The translations under genes and the position numbers were made by a program. DNA of 9,917 nt from an uncultured Bacteroidales bacterium (GTDB lineage Bacteria > Bacteroidota > Bacteroidia > Bacteroidales > JAUNSR01): assembly GCA_947074165.1 (NCBI GenBank), contig CAMTOT010000088.1, forward strand, positions 1 to 9,917, in the 5' to 3' direction. Below are positions 5,732 through 9,917 of the stretch, piece after piece. The notes below the pieces were generated by a model, which was not told where the DNA came from, ran no database searches, and saw only the letters and a program-made list of their open reading frames with translations. How positions within the stretch are numbered: the stretch's first letter is position 1; each line of letters begins with the position of its first letter.

Positions 5732-7207
5732 TTATTTTAAATTTATATCTATGCCCATGCTCTTACACGTCACAACCGATGTCATCGATACACCAAGTAT
5801 TCCATGCAAATTAAGATTCTGACCTGTCATAAAGAGATTAGGTATCGGTGTACGAGGCGTAAGCATAGTTTGCATAAGGTTATTACAGTCTTTTTTTATA
5901 CCATAGGCACTACCCATATAAGTTGATGTATAGTCTCGGTATGTAAGAGGCGTACTTGTATAAACTTTGTCTACACAAGTCTTTAATTCCGGCATATATC
6001 TCCCAACGAAATCTATCATCATATCTGCCATTTCCCGTTTATAAGTCTCGTAATCTGCCCCTCTTCTCATAACCTTGCTTTCTTTCCACGATTCAAAATC
6101 ATTACACCTAACCGGTGTAAGAATATCTATAGCGGAAGCAAATCCATTATCAGAATCATCTAAAGAGTAACTTATCAAAACACCGTTTATCTCATTCCTC
6201 TCAAGTGAATCGTTAATCTGCCATACTGGAATATTACTATATATGTAAATATTATTATTACGATATTTAAGCATATCCTTTTTCAATCTAATATTAGCAG
6301 TAAACATCCCAAATGAGTTTTCAAGTGATGTAATTCTCTTTCGATATATTTTTCTTATATATCGACTTTCATTTATCAGACTGAGTGTTGCTGCCGGATG
6401 GATATCCGATATAAAATTGTCAGCGTAATATTTTTCACCGGTGTTTACCTTCACGTATTCTACACCTTTATCACCTTCTGCAATCTCAGTCACTTCAGCA
6501 TTTGTAATTATCTCCCCTCCCATCAGTTTTACAGATTCTGCAAGTTTAAGAGCTATTTTCATGCCCCCGCCTTTAAGTCTCCACGAACTGCTTATATACG
6601 AAGAGTTAATCTGAGCAAATACATAAAGAGGCAGAGTCTTTATGTCAGCTTCAAATTTCAGAGACGCTCCCGATAAAACGTTTATTATCTCCGGGTCACC
6701 ATCAAAAAGCTCATTGAGATAATCATATGCAGAGCACGTAAAAAGCTTTGATTCATACAATTCAGAGCTATCTTCTCTTTGCAGCGATGTAAATATATTT
6801 TCATTTACCTCTTTAAGAAACTCCGTGTATATGTGTAATTTTTCACTATGATGAGGGAAGTATGACGATATAACTTTTGCGAAATTGTCATAACCCATAG
6901 CGTACTTATAACTCTTCCCATCTATTATTATCTCATCAAAGCAGTTATCATCAAGTCTATGCCATGGCAAATCAAGCAAATCAAAATAATCAAACAACTT
7001 ATTCAATGGCTGTCCGTGATCAAGACCACCCACATAATGAAAACCTGTATCAAACACAGATTTACCTCGTCTGAAAGTCTGTAGGGCTCCTCCGATTTGT
7101 TCACCTTGTTCCAGCACACATACCTTACGTCCACTACGTGCCAGAATATAAGCGCACTGAAGTCCGCCAAGTCCGCTTCCTATTATTATACAATCATATC
7201 GTTTCAT
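5732..7207 (-). CDS. FAD-dependent oxidoreductase, phytoene desaturase/RetSat-like, 491 aa
   Basis: This flavoprotein is of the carotenoid isomerase/desaturase and retinol saturase-like group. Numbered from the chosen start, the N-terminal Rossmann motif G10-x-G12-x-x-G15 is followed by a ribose-binding acidic residue (E33) and the second Gly-Gly at 39-40. The C-terminal FAD-binding segment (about 462-480, Gly-Gln-Asn-Leu-Asn-Leu-His-Gly) is intact. The length fits the family. I chose the ATG at 7207, 4 bp after the MMPL stop; a start at 7234 would add nine residues overlapping the upstream gene and displace the FAD motif from its usual position. Homologues occur in Bacteroidota polyene/flexirubin loci. 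The reaction is unknown: saturation, desaturation, isomerisation or hydroxylation of a conjugated chain are all possible, and the context points to the polyene rather than carotenoids. Confidence 0.9.
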   Translation of the reverse strand: MKRYDCIIIGSGLGGLQCAYILARSGRKVCVLEQGEQIGGALQTFRRGKSVFDTGFHYVGGLDHGQPLNKLFDYFDLLDLPWHRLDDNCFDEIIIDGKSYKYAMGYDNFAKVISSYFPHHSEKLHIYTEFLKEVNENIFTSLQREDSSELYESKLFTCSAYDYLNELFDGDPEIINVLSGASLKFEADIKTLPLYVFAQINSSYISSSWRLKGGGMKIALKLAESVKLMGGEIITNAEVTEIAEGDKGVEYVKVNTGEKYYADNFISDIHPAATLSLINESRYIRKIYRKRITSLENSFGMFTANIRLKKDMLKYRNNNIYIYSNIPVWQINDSLERNEINGVLISYSLDDSDNGFASAIDILTPVRCNDFESWKESKVMRRGADYETYKREMADMMIDFVGRYMPELKTCVDKVYTSTPLTYRDYTSTYMGSAYGIKKDCNNLMQTMLTPRTPIPNLFMTGQNLNLHGILGVSMTSVVTCKSMGIDINLK

Positions 7208-7211
7208 GCTA

Positions 7212-7754
7212 TCACATTTTCTTATAATAAGCAAATACCTTATCCGAGTCTACCTTCTCAAAACGGTGTCTGGTTATATGATCGATACAATTCGCTTCAA
7301 GTTTCGTATTAACAATAAGCGTATTGGCTTCAAACATGATTATATTAAACGTAGCGATATTTTGCGGCAAACTATTGTTTAATATCAATGTGTCATAGCC
7401 ATAGGAATTCTTATCCGAACTATCCTCAAAAAGAAGTCTGCTATTATTCAAATGACAATTTTTTGCTATTACAACTTTATCCGAATCATCCTCTACCGCA
7501 AGTATTTCACTATTATGGTTATTCAGCAGACACCAATACGATATGTATCCATATCCGGCACCCCAGTCAATTATCCTTTTTGAATCCGCTATATATGCAT
7601 TTAATTTCTCTAACTTTTTATCACCTGCCATAAGGGACCTCAAGCCTGACTCTACGGCAAATCCCTTATACTCATAATTATAAATAAGCTTTTGACGCGG
7701 CGATTGAGCATTGTTGGCAAGAAATTTTTCTGAATGAATAATATTATAAAGAGA
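7212..7754 (-). other. C-terminal methyltransferase-like domain of the MMPL fusion
   Basis: This marks the part of the fusion after the last membrane segment (about residues 720-899, counted from the false adapter start). It holds a Tyr-x-Tyr-Lys-Gly entry segment (746-750) and a class I SAM motif at 782-788 (7548-7568). The acidic pair is E807/D808. The region after motif I is short (about 110 residues) and lacks the clear Asp-Val-Leu-His-Tyr and Gly-Gly turn expected in active members. The domain could be a reduced or inactive methyltransferase. Confidence 0.7.
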
Positions 7755-9870
7755 CAGCGGTCTAAGCCCCTTTTCTATTCTGTTTTTAATAAATAAATTA
7801 AACAAAAACGGCTGAATTGTATATGATAGTATTACGGCAGAACTCATGCCAATAAGCGTCGATAAACCTACAGACGCTATTGCAGGATGAGTCGCGAATA
7901 CAAGCGAAGCAACCCCAACAATAAGCACGATAGCAGAAAATAATATAGCAGTTTTATGATATACAATCAGATCCCTCTTATATCTGAAGCCTGATAAAAG
8001 ACCATCCATTACGAATATGCTGTAGTCAACGCCTATACCGAAGATAAACGCTGATATCACAATATTTATAAGATTAAATTCAAGACCAAACATAGCCATC
8101 ACCCCAAGCACAATATACCAGCTTAATGATATAGGAATAAAAGCGATAACTGATAAAATCAGACTTTTAAATGACAAAAGAAGTACAATGAAAACAAACA
8201 AAGATGAGATACCGAGAGTAACGTTGAAGTCTTCATTTATAAGCCTCACCATATCTCCCGTATAATAAAACGGATCAACTACAACGCAATGTTGTGTAGC
8301 CGCTACAACATCTCCTGCCTTTACCTGATCTTCTTTTCTTATCTTAACGGGGATAAAAATCATATATCCGCCATCTGTCTTTTCTACAATATTCGACAAA
8401 ATACCATCTGGTATTATACCCGCGCTCACAATATCAACAGGTTCATACTCTGTATCAAGAAGATCTGTAAATGGCTTAAACGTGACAGCTTTAAAACCAT
8501 ACAAAGCACCTGCTTTCTCAAGTTTCTCTTTTATTTCGGCTTTTTTATTCTCATCCCAATAATTATACCAATGCTCAATTCTGCTTAACTGATCTTGTGT
8601 GGTGGAAAGTAATTTAGCTACCGGCGCGTAACTTTTTATAAGTCCGGCTTCACGCATAGAATCTAGTTTCAGAGTAAGCCCCTGTGCATTAACTATAGCG
8701 GAATCTAGCGACTGCGCAGTAGCGGCATAATAAGTAGAAGAATACCCATCAGAGAGTTTTGCGACAAGACGTTGTTGCGAACGCATCACTTCAGCGTCAT
8801 TATAACCGATATTTTTAAGATCTGAATCAAATGATACTCTATTGCTCAGGGAAAAACATATCACAGAGAAAATCATTATAAAGCCAATAATAATTTTATT
8901 CTTCTCAAAGGGATATGAATTTATCTTCTCAAATAACCTAAACGCCCCTGCCGAGCGTCTGTTTCGCTCAGGCGAAAAGAAATGAGGCAGAAATATCAAT
9001 GAAAAAACTGTAGTACCAACAAGGGCCAGCGAGGCAAACAATCCAAAATCTTTAAGCAAATCAGACTGTGTAAACATTAGTCCCATAAATGATCCTATCG
9101 TAGTCAGCGATCCAAGTATCACGGGCAATGTCTGATCTTTAAGCACTTCTTCAGGATCGCTTACATATTTATAATGAGTAAGCACATGCAAACAATAACT
9201 TAGAGCCACCCCAAGCACTATAGCTCCTATACCAAGCGCCATAAGCGACATACTACCCTTTATTATATAAATAACTGCAAGCGCAAACAATGCTCCGTAA
9301 AGCACCGGTGCGACAAGCATTATAAGAGTAGAGCGGTTTTTAAAACATATGCCTATTATAATACATATAATAAGCATCGAAACAGACAATGTCAATGCAA
9401 GGTCTTTTTTTATCTGTCGCGAGTTAAACACACTTTGTGCCGGAGCACCATGATACAGAATCTCCATATCCGGATATTCTATACGATATTTACGTATCTG
9501 CTCCTCGATAAGTTCGATAAGACGGATTCCGCTTTTAGAATCAAAAGATTTAAACGCCGGCGATACAAAAGCGATATTTACTGTCGTGTCGGAAGAATAA
9601 AAATGATAATCATATATTTTATAATCTGAGCCGGACATACCTTGTGCTAATTGCGCCTGCGGTAAAAATATATTTCGTATTCCGACCGGATCTGTACGAA
9701 CAAGATCTGACATCTGTGTCCCGGCGGCAGATACAAGCAGTTCCTTATTTTTTTTCATCTGCTCCTCAACAGCGCTATCACTAAGCAGAGCTTCTATTTT
9801 ATCATAACTGTCAATCGGTATAAATGACGCTATATTGTCGTATAAAAAACTAACGGCATCCGGTATAAGA
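7212..9870 (-). CDS. MMPL/RND-family exporter fused to a C-terminal methyltransferase-like domain (5' truncated)
   Basis: The gene is cut by the contig end. The first genuine in-frame codon is at 9867-9869, leaving about 885 residues; the ATG at 9909-9911 is adapter. Residues below count from that false start. A partial periplasmic domain (15-167) is followed by five membrane segments (about 168-308), one at about 338-356, a second periplasmic domain (about 357-558), and five more segments (about 560-702). This is the duplicated MMPL plan lacking only TM1 and the start of the first loop, perhaps 100 residues. GIGVDY in TM10 (625-630) is the canonical motif, but TM4 carries Ser238-Tyr. After a linker (703-780) comes a SAM-binding-like motif DWGAGYG at 782-788, with E807/D808 as the acidic pair and about 90 more residues. 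Related Bacteroidota proteins are annotated as MMPL/acyltransferase/methyltransferase trifunctional proteins; the acyltransferase is absent here. The gene probably exports an aryl-polyene lipid and heads the operon in this window. Confidence 0.9.
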
Positions 9871-9917
9871 AGATCGGAAGAGCACACGTCTGAACTCCAG
9901 TCACCGCTCATTATCTC
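9871..9917 (+). other. Illumina P7-side sequencing adapter (assembly contamination)
   Basis: This is not genomic sequence. Bases 9871-9904 match the TruSeq indexed adapter exactly, beginning AGATCGGAAGAGC. Bases 9905-9912 (CGCTCATT) equal, from memory, the TruSeq HT i7 index D703, and 9913-9917 (ATCTC) are the first bases of the following adapter segment. Read on the - strand, this tract encodes the familiar artefact peptide GDWSSDVCSSDL at the front of the MMPL frame. Confidence 0.98.

Noticed and set aside
7208..7234. Start at 7234 for the FAD oxidoreductase
   Set aside because: It adds nine residues overlapping the MMPL 3' end. The ATG at 7207 puts the Rossmann motif at its usual place and gives a 4-bp gap.
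1..9917. Contig ends as a prophage, transposon or circular-element boundary
   Set aside because: The terminal sequences are exact sequencing adapters with index barcodes, which fully explain them. No integrase, transposase or direct repeat is present.

Overview
The window is a short contig of an AT-rich Bacteroidota genome, most likely order Bacteroidales. The main evidence is a DUF3822 gene overlapping rsmD, a pair I know only from this phylum. The four-gene set MMPL exporter, phytoene-desaturase-like FAD oxidoreductase, FabG-type ketoreductase and LolA-like protein is also typical of aryl-polyene/flexirubin loci in Bacteroidota. Most starts lack a Shine-Dalgarno sequence, which fits the phylum. 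Genus cannot be fixed from what is here.

Both ends are not genomic. Bases 1-49 are Illumina TruSeq HT P5 adapter, with an i5 index matching D507 at 9-16. Bases 9871-9917 are the P7-side adapter, with an i7 index matching D703 at 9905-9912. The genomic part is about 50-9870. At the right end the adapter is translated as the first residues of an open frame, giving a false N-terminus to the truncated MMPL gene.

Left block, + strand (75-2678): four tightly packed genes, probably one transcript. They are a membrane-anchored conserved protein of unknown function, a DUF3822 protein, the 16S rRNA methyltransferase RsmD, and a maltose/galactoside-type sugar O-acetyltransferase. Convergent to them, on the - strand, is a complete cardiolipin synthase (2728-4155) with its own spacer of about 200 bp and an unusually good Shine-Dalgarno sequence.

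Right block, - strand (4360-9870): four genes, probably one operon, reading from the right contig end: MMPL transporter fused to a C-terminal methyltransferase-like domain (5' end missing), FAD oxidoreductase, FabG-like ketoreductase and a LolA-like periplasmic protein. It closes with a strong intrinsic terminator (4292-4354). The likely role is to make, tailor and export an aryl-polyene or flexirubin-like outer-membrane lipid pigment. FabG would reduce beta-keto intermediates, the FAD enzyme would act on the polyene or acyl chain, and MMPL plus LolA would move the product across the envelope. Ketosynthases, acyl carrier proteins, dehydratase, ligase and aryl-starter enzymes are absent and would lie beyond the right end. 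No RNA genes, CRISPR arrays, insertion sequences or attachment sites were seen. No gene-free stretch exceeds about 205 bp.
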